A stretch of 64,000 bases of DNA from Nymphaea colorata (taxonomy: Eukaryota; Streptophyta; Magnoliopsida; Nymphaeales; Nymphaeaceae). How positions within the stretch are numbered: the stretch's first letter is position 1; every line of letters begins with the position of its first letter. The notes below the pieces were generated by a model. The model was not told the origin of the DNA. It saw nothing but the letters and a program-made list of their open reading frames with translations, and ran no database searches. The stretch lies in the NCBI RefSeq assembly GCF_008831285.2, contig NC_045141.1, positions 994,001-1,058,000 on the forward strand, in the 5' to 3' direction. The position numbers and the translations under genes were made by a program. Positions 44,010 through 55,716 of the stretch are shown here, one piece after another.

Positions 44010-44490
44010 CTCTCTCCTATTTTTTGGGTTTGAGCTGAGTTTGTGTTTAACCCAAAAAAAGTAAGCTAAAACAGAGGTAGAACCATGTTTACCATGTATA
44101 AATCAAGCTTCTTATAGTTCAGTTTGAGTTCATTCATCTTAGTTTGAGTTCAATTCAGTTTCGAGCACTTTCTCTCTCATATTTTTAAGGGTTTGACTGA
44201 ATTTGAACTCAACCTAGAAGAATGAGTTAAAACTGAGCTAGGGCTGTGTTTATCATGTATAAATCAAGCTTCTTTTAGTTTGATTTGAGTTCATTCATCT
44301 TGGTTTGAGTTCAATTCAAGCCCAAATGTTTTCGCTATCATGTTTTCAGGGGTTTAAGCTGAATTTGAGCTCAAGATGAGCTGAAATTGATTGCAATTAT
44401 GTTTATCATGTATAAATCAATGCTTCCTTAGTTCGGTTTGAGTTCATTCCTTTTGGTTCGAGTTCAATTTAGTTTCAAAAGCCATGGAGC
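44010..44490. repeat. three imperfect tandem units of about 155-165 bp
   Basis: The word CATGTATAAATCAA.CTTC recurs near 44093, 44254 and 44408. Each is followed by GTTTGAGTTCATTC..TT.GGTTTGAGTTCAATT and a TTTGA.CTGAATTTGA block. The units have diverged and carry no ORF. Confidence 0.8.
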
Positions 44491-46390
44491 TTATTCTTAG
44501 TACTTACCACACTCTTGAAATTGTTGTTGAGCTTAATTTTACAAAATTAAAGCGATTTTTTCTAATTTTCAGCATGTCCTTATAGGTAAATAATTTTTGC
44601 AGCTCCATCAGTGAAAATTTAGATAAAATCAAATTTTATGGCCTTCCTCGACTTTCCTTTATAAATGTGTCACATACGGCTTGGCAAGAAATCATTTCTG
44701 ATTTTTAGAGCAATCTAGGAGGAATTTTTCAGCAAGATTTTAACCAAATCCTATTCAGGAGCTTGGCTACAAGCTGGTTTAGTCAAGTAAAAAAAGTTCA
44801 TCCAAAACATCAAGAATACACATAGGGGCAAAACGATCATTTCCTTTTTGAGCTATATTCTTCTACATAAACATAGAGTATATGACACTATATTTTGGTT
44901 TATGTTTTTCTTTGATTCTAGAACCTTAGTTAAAGACAATCCCTTTGTTGGACCCATGTCACCCCAAAATTACATACCCTCACTTTGGCCTTTTGTCATC
45001 ATGCACTATGTTGCATAAAACTAAGTTAGGAATCACATGAGCCCCAAGTTAGCTTTTCATATGCATTTAGTGGAACTGGTAGACCTGAGCCCATGCTCAG
45101 CCTACCTCAATTTCCCATTGAAACTGGATTTTCAAAAAAAAAAAATCCTAGGCAAAACCCAGTAAACTAGCTTCCCACATAGACCTGAACCCCATTTTTC
45201 AAAGCTAAACCTAGCCTAAGTCCAATCCATGTCATGCAGCTTGAACCCATCCAGCTGAGCTCGAGCTAGGTCTAGGTCCATTTCATATTTCTGAACTAGA
45301 TCATGTATCCAAGTTTTATTTCCATATTTGGACCTCATATCCAAGTCCTGGATTTGAGATCTATATTTACAGATCCAGATCCATTATTCTCATTTCTAAT
45401 CTTGAAATCAAATCATGATCCAAGCTTTCATACCATATTTGGATCCATCTTTTAGAATTTTCTGATCTAGACCCAGATCTAGGTCTCAACATCAAACGCA
45501 TATGCAGGATCCACATGTGACCTTAATTCACATTATATCTCAAATGCACTTCTAGAATTCTTTGTTGAGGGCTCCTACATAGACAAAATTGAAATTGGTA
45601 TCTGTATGTGGTTGAAATGAACATTTTTCTGATTTATATCAAATTTTTTAGTAAGGTTTGAAAGTTTGTTTTCTCTTCCTCATATTCTCGCATCATATCC
45701 TCTACACTCGAGGTCAATCCAAATACTTTTATAAAGAATTGATCAGCAATTATTTATGTACAGGTGGATTTTCTCACAATCATATTGGAGTCCAAACGAG
45801 ATCACAACAAGCAAAATTCGATTGAAAACTTAGTTTTAGCCTATGGTTTTGAGTGTAGAGAGAGAGAGAGAGAGATGTTTAGTCCAATATATTAAGGGAG
45901 AGCCCCCCTCTTCCTCCTATAAACAAAGGTTCACCCCTATCTCACTTTACACACTTGAACTTTCCTTGAAAAACCCATAAAAGTTGGTAAAATTTCAATT
46001 GCATAAAAAAAAGGATTAACTCAAAACAAGTTAAATTTTTACGAGTCTTGGTCTAAATCTTGGTTTTGGCTGCATTTTTATTGTGCATTGGATCACATTG
46101 CATACACATGCACCTTTATCTGAACCAGATCAGGTCAGCCTAGTAGCATACATTGTGGCATTAGCCTATGTATTTGAAAACCTGAATCAAGTTTGGCTTT
46201 TGGACAAGAACCGTTTAAAAATAATAGTTTCCAGAACATTTTCAGAGGCCCTCTAGACATGGAGTCCAAGTCTAACTCAATTCTCTAAGACCTAGTTTAG
46301 ATGCGTCTTAGAGCTTACTACGTATTAACTTCCTTCCATAACCTAGGTCTAGTCAAACTTTTTTAAATGCTCATTCATATGAAATGACTG
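44491..46390. other. intergenic sequence with GATCCA-rich patch
   Basis: No gene recognised. At about 45280-45500 GATCCA, CCAAGT and GGATC words recur irregularly, resembling the complement of 4870-5400. A short (GA)n run is at 45859-45874. Confidence 0.5.
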
Positions 46391-46502
46391 AAATTTATAT
46401 CATACATTCCATGGTTAGACTAAGACCAAACACACTTATGACAGCCAAATTTATATCATACATTCCATGGTTAGACTAAGACCAAACACACTTATGACAG
46501 CC
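46391..46502. repeat. 56-bp tandem duplication
   Basis: Two identical units beginning AAATTTATATCATACATTCC and ending CTTATGACAGCC. Confidence 0.95.
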
Positions 46503-47454
46503 AAACCTGTCCCAAGTAGGTTCAAATCTAATATTAGGCAAGACTGACCTAGTCATTTTCATCACCTTACCCCTAGTCCATGTGGATCTTGGATCTCAAG
46601 TCAAAGCATTGGATTCGAATCATCAAATCATAAACCTCAAATACGAACGCCGTTGCCAAGGAGATGCCGGGTACACCAAGGGGATTCGGTAGAGGGGAGA
46701 GCACCATGCGGGAAAGGGAGTGCGAAGGGGGAAGGGGAACACACCTCGGGATTGGGGAGTGCGAGAGAGAGAGAGAGGGAGAGCACGAGAGGAGAGAGAG
46801 TGGAAACGTGAAAATGAATTCCTTTACTCAAAATTGCATCCGCTGTACATGGATCCAAAAGAATATATACAAAGCCTAAATGGATGTGGTTCACAAGATC
46901 CGAACCGGTTCCTACTACTCAAGTCCAAATCAAATCGGAGCACAAACCCGCTCCGTATTTACAATGCTAAAAACTCAAATCCAAATACTAAAGCAAAATG
47001 CGTTAAATGAAATACGGGCCTAGTGCCCAACTCAAACTGAACCGCCCTTGAGCCTTTTGAGCCCTATGTGGGGACCTCGTTCGGGGTACCCGCTCGAACA
47101 TCGGATTTAGTGTAAGGCTAGACCTGAGTGACCTAGCAATTTGCCTAGGATTCGTGGTCCTAGACTACCTACCTCAAGGGCTGCGGGTGTAGGACTCGCA
47201 ATGGGTTCACTCTGGCCTAACTCGGTGAGTCCTTCAATTAGCTCAGGACGACCTTGAGACTTATCCGTTTCAAACACGCACTCAGTCCTTGTTGCTCCTC
47301 CCACTCCTCCCACTGCAACTTGTTCGAGCGATGCCTTAACCTCCTTGAGCGTCTCTGTGCTATCTTGTAGAGCCTAAGCCATCATGACCGTGGGTCTGCC
47401 CACGGTGACTGGGATCTACGTGCTCGGACTCATCTGGGTTTAGACCTAGAGATT
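46503..47454. other. GA-rich sequence and likely remnant of the gypsy 3' LTR
   Basis: Includes a (GA)n-rich stretch at 46760-46800 that generates Arg/Glu-rich pseudo-ORFs. Toward 47465 it should contain the 3' LTR of the minus-strand gypsy, but I could not find its distal end or a matching partner. Confidence 0.45.
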
Positions 47455-47802
47455 GGTCTGTAACAAATCCCCCCTCCTTAAATTGAGCTTGTCCCCAAGC
47501 TCTTTTGGGGAAGCGGTGTGGAAGCAGTGTGCGACCGACCCATATTCTTCCCAAGAGGTTCCACGGTCGGGACCTTCCCATTCAATCAATACTTCATGCC
47601 TCATCCTACCTTGCCTCTGCACGTACCGGTGTTTAAGAATTCTGTATGGCATAGGCATCTGGTTAGGCACTGGCTCCATGATGGTGGGCAAATCCCCGTG
47701 ATGTGGCTTCAACCTAGTAACATGAAATACGGGATGTACTTGCGCCTCTCTTGGCGCGGTATGCCGCTTTACCCACTTTCTGCAAGACCGGGTATGGTCC
47801 AT
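47446..47802 (-). pseudogene. gypsy integrase C-terminus with chromodomain
   Basis: Contains HPVFHVTRLKPHHG, the conserved end of chromovirus integrase. It is followed by ILKHRYVQRQGRMRHEVLIE and WEGPDRGTSWEEYG, a chromodomain-like fold signature. In chromoviruses this domain guides integration to particular chromatin. A frame break separates it from the integrase core at 47919-48536. Confidence 0.82.
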
Positions 47803-47884
47803 AGTAGCAAGGTAGAAGTTTTGAATATGGCTGTCCCATCAAAGACTTCTGCTTCAGAAGAAGTCTCTTCAACCAAACATACTG

Positions 47885-47940
47885 CCCTACCTAAAATTCA
47901 CGGTCCTTTCTACCCTACCTAAAATTCACGGTCCTTTCTA
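47885..47940. repeat. 28-bp tandem duplication in gypsy integrase
   Basis: Two copies of CCCTACCTAAAATTCACGG followed by TCCTTTCTA, period 28 bp. It explains part of the frame break between integrase core and chromodomain. Confidence 0.93.
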
Positions 47941-48796
47941 CCCTTATCATAAACCTGCTTCATCCGATTTTGCGCCTTGGCAATGCTTTGTTTAAGGGAG
48001 GTTAAAACTTCCTCTCTGGTGTGCAGTTCGCAGTCCATGTTGTCTTCAATGGCAGTGCCTCCCTCATGTATTTGGGAAGGAGGAAATTTGTAGACTGCCT
48101 CATAAGGTGTCATTCCCATGGAAGAGTGCCAACTGGTGTTGTATGACCACTCTGCCCAAGGTAAGAACTTAACCCATGAAGCAGGCCTTTCGCCTGCAAA
48201 GCACCGAAGGTATGTCTCAAGGGACCGATTGACGATTTCACTCTGCATCAGTGGGTGGTGAGCAGTGCTAAACTGAATGTTTGTACCCAAGGCCTTCATG
48301 TATTTTTTCCAGAATGCGCTCATAAATATGGAGTCTTTGTCACAAACGATGGACTGAGGCATCCCGTGTAGCTTGCTGATGTATTCCTGGAAAATGTTGG
48401 CTACCATAGGCCCTTGGTTCATTCGTGGCAGGGGTGCAAAGTGACTGTATTTTGTCAGTCTATCTACCACAACCAGAACAACCACCTTTCCTTCAAAGCA
48501 GGGCATAGCATGAAGTCCATGGTAATATCGGTCCATGGCTTGGTCGGGATCGGGAGTGGATTGAGGTGTCCGGAAGGCTTGATTGCCTCATATTTTTCCC
48601 GTTGACGGACTGAACATTGGCGGATGTATCTCTGCACATCGTTCTTCAATCCTTGCAACCAGAATTGGGCCTTAATTCTACTGACGGTCTTAGCGACCCC
48701 TTCATGTCCTGTTGCAGGTGAGTCATGAAAGTGCTGCAGGAGTTCCTTTTTCAACTCTGACTCAAGAGGAACCACCGCCCGGTTCTTCCTGTACAA
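47919..48796 (-). pseudogene. gypsy integrase (zinc finger and catalytic core)
   Basis: 48464-48796 carries the H-x-H...C-x2-C-type N-terminal region (LLQHFHDSPATGHEGV; the second Cys of the finger reads R in SVRQRE). 47919-48536 carries the catalytic core: VVVDRLTKYSHFAPLP, CDKDSIFMSAFWKKY and HHPLMQSEIVNRSLETYLRC, where the usual TAYHPQTDGQ.E motif has drifted. The two frames overlap but differ, so at least one frameshift separates them. Confidence 0.85.
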
Positions 48797-48853
48797 TAAG
48801 CTCCCTTAACCGAATAAAGGGGGATGGACCCTGGGTTCTGGGAGACCGATGTT

Positions 48854-50152
48854 CTAATTAGCCGCAGGTTCTGATTTGTTTGTTGTTCCTCTGCCAATCG
48901 TTCCCACAGATCGGTGTTCACCACCGATCTTCACCACTGACAATGTCATAAACTGCTTCGTTAGGCGAGACAAAGCATCAACTGCCGTATTTTCAGGACC
49001 TTTCTTGTACTCTATCTCAAAGTCGTACCCAAGTAGCTTGGCCAACCAACGTTGTTGGGTGGGCATGGATACTCTCTGTTTAGCATATACTTGAGATTGT
49101 TTTGGTCCATCTTTACCACGAATTTGTGCCCAATCAAGTACGACTACCATTTCTCCACATCACGATTGCAAGTAGTTCCTTCTCATAGGTAGAGAAAGGT
49201 TTTGCCTTACTGGTTAGGGCCTTGGACATGTAAGCAATCGGATGTCCATCTTGGCCTAGCATGGCCCCGATTCCAACATCACAGGTGTCCGTTTCTACCA
49301 TGAATTTCTTGTTGAAATCTGGCAAGGTGAGCACGGGCGCAGACATAAGGGCTGCTTTAAGTTTGTCGAAGGCTGCCCTTGTCTTCTCATTCCACTGAAA
49401 AGGTCCTTTTTTAAGCATTTGGGTTAGAGGTTGGGTGATTATTCCATAGCCCTGGATAAACCTCATGTAATAACCTGTTAATCCGAGGAAGCCTCTCAGT
49501 CCTTTCAAGTCTTTGGGTAGTGGTCATTTGTCCATGGCGATCAACTTTTCAGGGTCTGCCTGAACCCCTCTCGAGACACAATATGCCCGAGATAGCCGAT
49601 GGAAGATTGTCCAAAACTGCACTTGGACATCTTCGCGTATAACTTATGTTCCCTTAACGCTTGTAGAGCTGTGGCCAGGTGAACCGCATGCTGCTCTTCA
49701 TCCGTGCTATAGATTAGGATATCGTCAAAGAAGACTAGGATGAAGTCGCGAAGGTACTTCCTGAAGACATCATTCATGCACCTTTGAAAGGTTGCAGGTG
49801 CATTTGTCAGTCCAAAAGGCATGACAATGAACTCATAATGCCCGTCGTGAGTTCTAAAAGTAGTCTTGGATATGTCTTCCTTATGCATCCAGATCTGGTG
49901 GTAACCGGCTCTCAAATCAATTTTACAGAAGATGGTAGCACCGGTTAGCTCATCCAAGAGTTCGTCAATGACTGGTATCAGGTGTCTATCCTTGATGGTG
50001 GCTTCATTCAATGCTCGATAATCAACACAGAAACGCCAGGTGTTGTCCTTCTTCTTAACCAAGAGGACTGGGGAAGAGAAAGGACTGCTACTAGGGCAAA
50101 TTATTCCTCCTTCGAGCATCTCTTTAACAAGTTTCTCGATTTCCACCTTCTA
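48854..50152 (-). pseudogene. gypsy reverse transcriptase and RNase H
   Basis: RT 49541-50146 ([37 protein letters not shown], catalytic [10 protein letters not shown]) is open. The RT continues at 49134-49508 (GFLGLTGYYMRFI, SAPVLTLPDF), then RNase H 48854-49150 ([20 protein letters not shown]). The segments are in different frames. A TAG at 50150-50152 just before the RT frame fits a CAG-to-TAG change. Confidence 0.88.
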
Positions 50153-51033
50153 GCTATACCCGTACATATAAGGTCTAACATTCACAGGTTCTGCACCCTG
50201 TGACAGGATGATCCAGTGGACATATGCCTGTTGTGGGGGCAATCCTTTTGGCTCAGTGAAGATATCTGTGAACTCCTCTAAAACTGACTGTACCTTGGCC
50301 GGAACTGGCTCTTCCTTTGTTTCTTCTACTGCGGGAATGTCAATTGCCAACGTGACAACCCAGTATGTTGGCTGCTCCAATGTAAGCGCCTTTAACGCAG
50401 CCTTGGGACTGACAGTGCTGCTCAAACCCGTGTGAGTAACATGCTCACTATCTCCTTCTTGAGTGAAAGTCATTCGTAGGTTTTTGAAATCCCACGAAAC
50501 GACTCATAATGCTGCGAGCCAAGTCACTCCAAGGACGAGATCAACTCCATCTATAGGTAACACCAATAAATCGATCTTGAATGGTTTTCTCTTGATAACC
50601 ACTTCAACTCCATTACCCTTGTAAGCACACAAGATTCTTTGCCCATTTCCCACTATGACTGTCAGAGGTTTTGATGGAGCCAATAGAATTTCACATCTTT
50701 GAGAGGCCTCTACACTTAGGAAGTTCTGAGTCTTGATGGAGCCAACAGAATTTCACATCTTTGGGAGGCCTCTACACTTAGGAAGTTGTGAGTCGCCACT
50801 GAGTCAAGTAAAATCAACATTTTATGCCTGTTTATGGTACCAATCATCTTCATAGAATTGGGCTTGAAAGGGTCCATCATCGAATGGAAAGCCCCTTCTA
50901 TCTCATCCTTAATCTCGGTTATGGTGATTTTCGATTTGGGAGCCTCTTCTTTCTCTTCCTCTTTCTTTTCCTCCTCATCTGAGGAACTTGAATCCGGCTC
51001 ACTCTCACTGGTGTCACTGTAGTTGTAGACCAA
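50150..51033 (-). pseudogene. gypsy protease and linker
   Basis: 50716-51033 includes an acidic linker and the aspartic protease start ILLDSVATHNFL, where the active-site D-T/S-G reads D-S-V. That alone would inactivate it. 50150-50473 continues toward RT (VHWIILSQGAEPVNVRPYMYGY). A 62-bp tandem duplication lies between the frames. Confidence 0.8.
50671..50794. repeat. 62-bp tandem duplication in gypsy protease
   Basis: Two units beginning TTGATGGAGCCAA.AGAATTT, period 62 bp. This is not a multiple of three, so it breaks the frame. Confidence 0.92.
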
Positions 51034-52414
51034 TTGTAACCTAGAAAATGACTTACACTTTGTCTCATTTTCCTTTACATTTGAAGCACAACTTTTTGCA
51101 CCTCAGTTCCTCCATTTCTTCTCTGGAGGTTTCCGGCCCTGGCTGGGCCTAGTTTCTCTCATCTTGGGGTAAGGAGCCTTGTCGATTCTTTTGTATTGAG
51201 AACCAGAAGGATACGACGATTTCCTCTTCTGGCTGTCAAATTTACGAGCCTTCTTGAGTGCTCGTTTCTTTTCCATCTCTCCTCATAGATTCATGCCATG
51301 GCAAAGCACTCATCCAGACTGTCATATTTCTGCGTCTTCATATCAATTTTAATTTCATTTTTGAGATCTCCTTTAAAAGCGCCAATGCGGGAATGCTCTG
51401 TCCACTGGACCATGCTGGCAAGCCTTTCAAACTATTTTTGGTACGCTTGAACCATTGTGGTTTGGACCAGATTTTTAAGATCCTCATCGTAGCCAATGTA
51501 TGTAGAGTCTTCAAATCTGAGCTGAGACAAGCCTTGAACTGTTCCCAAGTGAGATTTTCATGTTTGTGATCGAACCACATATACTAGGAAGTGGTGTCTC
51601 CTGACATATAAGCTGTGGCCGTCTCTATCCACTCTTCTCTAGGAACATGCTGACAAATAAAATATCTCTCTTCCATGAACATCCATTCACGTAATCCTTC
51701 CACATTGAACTTAGGGAACTCATATCGAACTGTGGGTGTCCGTTCGGGCTCATGCCTCTGAAGTGCTCTGGAGCGGCGAGGAGGGGACTCATCTTCTTCT
51801 CCATCAGACTCAATAGTATGTCCGGTTTTGGCTGCTATGGGGGAACCGTGGAGTACGAGTGGAATGTCCTTGATGCTCACCATCGGTTTCATGAGATGTA
51901 CAGGGTGGAGGTCCAAGACGTAGAGAGGGGTCTTCGGGACCATTTTTGTTCAATTGGGCCCCATCACGACTAGTGGCCACATGAGACAGGTTGGGATCAA
52001 CTTCATGTATCACTGGCGAGTTAGGATGTCCACCTAAGACTCCTTTTCCTTTGTCGACGCCTGTAGGGTTGGGACCTTAGGTATAGTCCTTTCGCCTTGA
52101 AGGTTGATGGAGGAGGAAAGAGCTTGGAACATTGCTCTAAACTTGTCCATTTCCTTTCTACGGGTGGCTTCTTGCCGTTCCATCTCGTTCCGCCTGTAGG
52201 ACTCCTGTCTCCCTATATCACGCCTCATCTTTACCATTTCACACTCGATATGCTGCATTTTGGCCCAAGTTACGTCCTGGATTTCTATGGAATTCGTTTG
52301 CTGAGGCTCTTCTTGCCCTTGAGGTATTTCCTTAGTGATGGGCTCTTCCTGGACGACTTGCTTTTTTGACTTACCCATTTGGAGGGTGTAAGTCGACCAG
52401 CGCCAAGGAAACAC
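51034..52414 (-). pseudogene. gypsy gag
   Basis: Probable start at 52378 (MGKSKKQVVQEEP), with a coiled, charged N-terminus (52034-52414). A second frame, 51584-51943, has PKFNVEGLREWMFMEERYF, the retrotransposon gag core, and 51338-51580 continues it (HENLTWEQFKACL). A degraded zinc-knuckle region lies near 51050-51120. At least three frame breaks or stops. Confidence 0.78.
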
Positions 52415-52415
52415 G
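52384..52415. repeat. 32-bp direct repeat, copy at gag start
   Basis: Identical to 53477-53508 (begins GGGTGTAAGTCGACCAGCGC). One copy lies at the gypsy gag start, the other beyond the LTR-like sequence. Confidence 0.9.
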
Positions 52416-52984
52416 ACTAACTAGAACCGAAAGTCCAATTTGCGAAATCAAGTTGCCACTCTAAAAGAAATCCAAATCTAATCTGGTCAACTGTTGTACC
52501 AATTGCAATACTACTGAAAACTAAACCCCAACACTTCTACGCTAACACTGACCCTGCGCCGACCACACTGTCGCTGCGCTGCCCGTGTGTCCGTAGGCAA
52601 GGGAGATGGGTTGGCCCGCCTACTGCCGCACTCTCCTAGTGCCTCGGCAATCACACCTCGCTCTCGGTCGGGCTCAAAAAGCCTAAATCACCCAGGCTCA
52701 AAGAGCCTAAATCACCGCGCCCGGCTTGGCGCCTCGGTGACGCACCTCGAGCTTGGCTACCCTCGGGTGTACGATATGCACAACCCTATACTTGCTAAAA
52801 ATGAGCAAGCCTAGCCGTGAACAACACTAAGGAAAACCGTAGATGGCCCTAAGAAATCCGACACTCTGAACTCAAGAAAACCACTCGTCGATACTAATAC
52901 TAAGAAATCCGACTGCTACACTGCCCTCTGAACTGCGTCTTCGAAGGTCTGAGTGCTTGCTCTGAAGGATAATTCCTCAAGATA

Positions 52985-52996
52985 GCTCTAATACCA
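52985..52996 (-). other. primer-binding site of the minus-strand gypsy
   Basis: TGGTATTAGAGC on the minus strand, one mismatch from the tRNA-Met-type TGGTATCAGAGC. It lies immediately inside the LTR edge at 52999. Confidence 0.8.
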
Positions 52997-52998
52997 AT

Positions 52999-53476
52999 TG
53001 TTAGACTCCCAACGAAGGCTACACCTCTCCCCGCGGTCCCATCCAATGGCCAGCTTCAGCCAAAGTCCTTCCCACCTTGTAGCTACATTGCCCGAGGAGT
53101 GGACTTCACCTCGTGGCCCCTTGCTGATCATAGCCAAGCTCGGCTTGGCCGGTAAACACCTCTAATCCCCCTATAGTCATGAGGGCAGGGCTCTATTGCT
53201 TTTCGCATTTGCTTTAGCCTGGTCTTGGCCAATCGTTGAACTCAGTGGTACCTCGACGGCCCTTGGCCTAGACACGACCACTAGTCAACAATCCTACCTA
53301 GGGGAAATTGGGTGTGGTTTGTTTCGACTAGGTATGGTTTGATGGTTTGTTGAGAGAGATGTGAGTGCATTCATGCGTGCTTGTACGGCCTCACACCCCT
53401 CTAGTCAACTTGTCGTAGGAGTTACCTTAGTTAGATTTTCTAGGTTATCCGCTCTTGTACATCCCGTTCTACTGGG
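52999..53476. repeat. LTR-like segment next to the gypsy primer-binding site
   Basis: Begins TGTTAGACTCCC at the expected LTR edge. It is GC-richer than its surroundings. Part of it (about 53310-53420) resembles, in the same orientation, the region just upstream of the plus-strand gypsy (about 60210-60330). The far end is uncertain; it stops before the 32-bp repeat at 53477. Confidence 0.5.
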
Positions 53477-53508
53477 GGGTGTAAGTCGACCAGCGCCAAG
53501 GAAACACG
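53477..53508. repeat. 32-bp direct repeat, distal copy
   Basis: Exact copy of 52384-52415, about 1.09 kb away in the same orientation. Confidence 0.9.
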
Positions 53509-54655
53509 TTTTGCGCCGGGGTCCTGTCCGGTCGGATAGCTTCTTGCATTAATTTGTTTAGGTTTTTGGTTTATGGTTACCTCAGGAGATCTTGGGATCT
53601 CATTCAATCTCAACAAATTTTGTTATAAGCACCACCACAGGAAGGGGGTGAGCAGGTGGTAAGAGGAGAGTGTAAAGGGTGTCAAGTAGAAGATGTCCTT
53701 AAGATCTCAACCCTTCTGTTCAGCCCACTTCAACTCAAAAGAGGGATTCCACAACCCAAGTAGAAGGACATGATACATGTATCAATGGAATGAGGAAGAA
53801 TGACTGTGTGAAAAGGGATCCCACAACCCCTTATTCCAGAAGAGGGGAAAGGTTGTCGAGACGGCAGCCGTTGTCGGAACAAAAAATGAACGGCAGATTT
53901 CTTTGGACAACCTCAGAACGTTGGCTCTCACAAAGGACTAACCCTTGGGACCAAATTTACGTTGATAAGCCCCACATTTGAGAAAACAACATAAAATATA
54001 CATCAATTCAACAAAGTAACCCAACCATAGAAGGCTATGCCCGAAGTTGTAACAAGATATTCTGTAAAATAGACCAACAGCAGTCGGTAAAGTATACCAA
54101 CAATAGGAACAACACAAAGAGAAGGCTGCCTTGTGCAACAGATGATGCAGAAACAAAGGCAACACTATGAGAAAGCAGGCACGCAGGAGGAAGTAAACCA
54201 GTTTACTTGAGCTTTTTGTGATGGAGTAACACGACAACAAACAGGAGTTCTTGATAAAACAGCCAATTCAGCAAACGATGCACGTCTATGTTTGTGTAGT
54301 CTCTAGACCCCAACCATCAATAACAAAAGCAACATCCTGGATGTAGAAAACACCAATTCTAAGTCCTTTTAGGGAACCCAAAGCATCCACTGGCACTTTT
54401 AACTGGACAAAATTATACCATTTTCTATTTCTACTGTGTGCCTAGTGACAATACATTAGCAGCAAAAGGATACTTCAAAGTGTTCGGATATCTATGAGTT
54501 ACAGATAAGGTAGTGATACCCTGAGAGGGAGAAAAAAAAACTTGGTGAATTTGACAACATGAAAACAGATTTCTTGAAATGGCTCCTCACATTCATAAAT
54601 TTTGTATTATACAATTTATGCAATTACTTGAAATATAAAATGACAAAGTTTGCAC
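53509..54655. other. intergenic sequence, nothing recognised
   Basis: I looked on the minus strand for further P4-ATPase exons and found none. Small ORFs here lack motifs. Confidence 0.5.
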
Positions 54656-54762
54656 CTTAGGCTTTGAGGTGCTTATTCGCATTGTAAGCAACACCCTTTC
54701 CAAGCTCCTTGCAACTTCATCTTTTGTCCTCCCATTTATTAACAGAAGTTGTGCTTTTGGCT
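54656..54762 (-). pseudogene. ALA2-like P4-ATPase exon (second of two)
   Basis: 107 bp on the minus strand: acceptor ATCATGCAG, donor GTGCAA. It completes a split Glu codon from the upstream exon and reads PKAQLLLINGRTKDEVARSL and ERVLLTMRI. This is the segment following the TGDK motif in plant aminophospholipid ATPase 2 (ALA2). Exon phase and spacing agree with 55240-55360. No following exon was found. Confidence 0.8.
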
Positions 54763-55239
54763 CTGCATGATCTAAGTGAGATAAGTTCTACTACCATTTG
54801 ATAGCTTATGCATGACTAAGTAGTTTGTAATAGAAAGTGCAAGAAATAAGCAGGATCATGTCCAACAGAAACAACATCAGCAAGTTTATCAAAAGGAACC
54901 ATACCATTAGATCTGGATGCTAGCAGTCTTCCTATTAGCTTTCTCACGTATGCCTACACCATCTGTGCAGGCCTGAGTCTCCACCAACAGCAGCACAAAA
55001 CAAGATCAAGGGTGTCTTCCCTTCATCCACATACTGAAGATCTTGCACGAAGGAAGAAAAGAGAACTAAGACCACAATCTGATCACATCCACATACAGCT
55101 TGCACACAGAAGAAAGTTTATGATCTTATATACTAAAAGATTATTAATTTTCTTTACAAAAGTTATCAAATGCCAAAAAAGAAAACATTTCAGCTTTTTG
55201 TGACAATCTTCCTTGATGAGACAATGAAGCATGACTAAC

Positions 55240-55360
55240 CAGGAGAAATTAGGTTGCAAGGGAGTGTTATCTGAATGGCTGTATTTTGTTTACCACCAGT
55301 AAGCATCCAAAAGTTGATTCCAGCCTTCTGAAGCATATCAATTGTTTCTAGAACACCTTC
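55240..55360 (-). pseudogene. ALA2-like P4-ATPase exon with altered TGDK motif
   Basis: 121 bp on the minus strand, acceptor ATTGCAG, donor GTTAGT. Reads EGVLETIDMLQKAGINFWML then TGGKQNTAIQI. P4-ATPases (lipid flippases) normally have TGDKQNTAIQIA here; GAT has become GGT, removing an Asp essential in P-type ATPases. Earlier and later exons (phosphorylation site, transmembrane segments) are not found nearby, so this is a gene fragment or pseudogene. A real gene is unlikely. Confidence 0.85.
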
Positions 55361-55670
55361 CTGCAATGGCATCCAAAAGAAAATGGGATTAATTGAACAA
55401 CAAAATTTGACTCCAGTAATTAGATGTAATGGCGCAAACAACGTATAAAAGACCACTTCACTATATTTGTCAACTGACAAAGATCCTTTTATATAAAAAG
55501 GCAAACTCTTCATCCACTTGAACATTTTTATGGTACAATAATATAAGGAGATATTTGCACGTTACTCGTTTGTGATTCTCCTTTTCTTCAAAGAAGCTTT
55601 TGCTTAGTAAAAATTAAATATCTACCCAGAATAACCATCGTACATATGCATAGATATGTACATAAAAAGG

Positions 55671-55716
55671 GGGGGGTGGGGAGAGTTACATAAAAGGGGG
55701 GGGGGGGGGGGGGAGA
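55671..55716. repeat. poly-G tract
   Basis: Two G runs, the second of about 20 G, interrupted by AGAGTTACATAAAA. Such runs are prone to assembly error. Confidence 0.95.

Larger units (their letters stand above)
47455..52998 (-). mobile_element. minus-strand Ty3/gypsy chromovirus, interior
   Basis: The internal region runs from a primer-binding site (TGGTATTAGAGC on the minus strand, 52985-52996) to a polypurine tract (AAGGAGGGGGGATT, 47466-47480) next to the LTR edge TGTTACAGACC. Gene order on the minus strand is gag, protease, RT, RNase H, integrase, chromodomain, the gypsy order. Several stops and frameshifts are present. The LTRs next to the two ends do not match each other, so the element is probably recombined or truncated outside the interior. 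Confidence 0.88.

Noticed and set aside
46637-47010. Arg/Glu-rich ORFs around (GA)n
   Set aside because: Simple-sequence translation.
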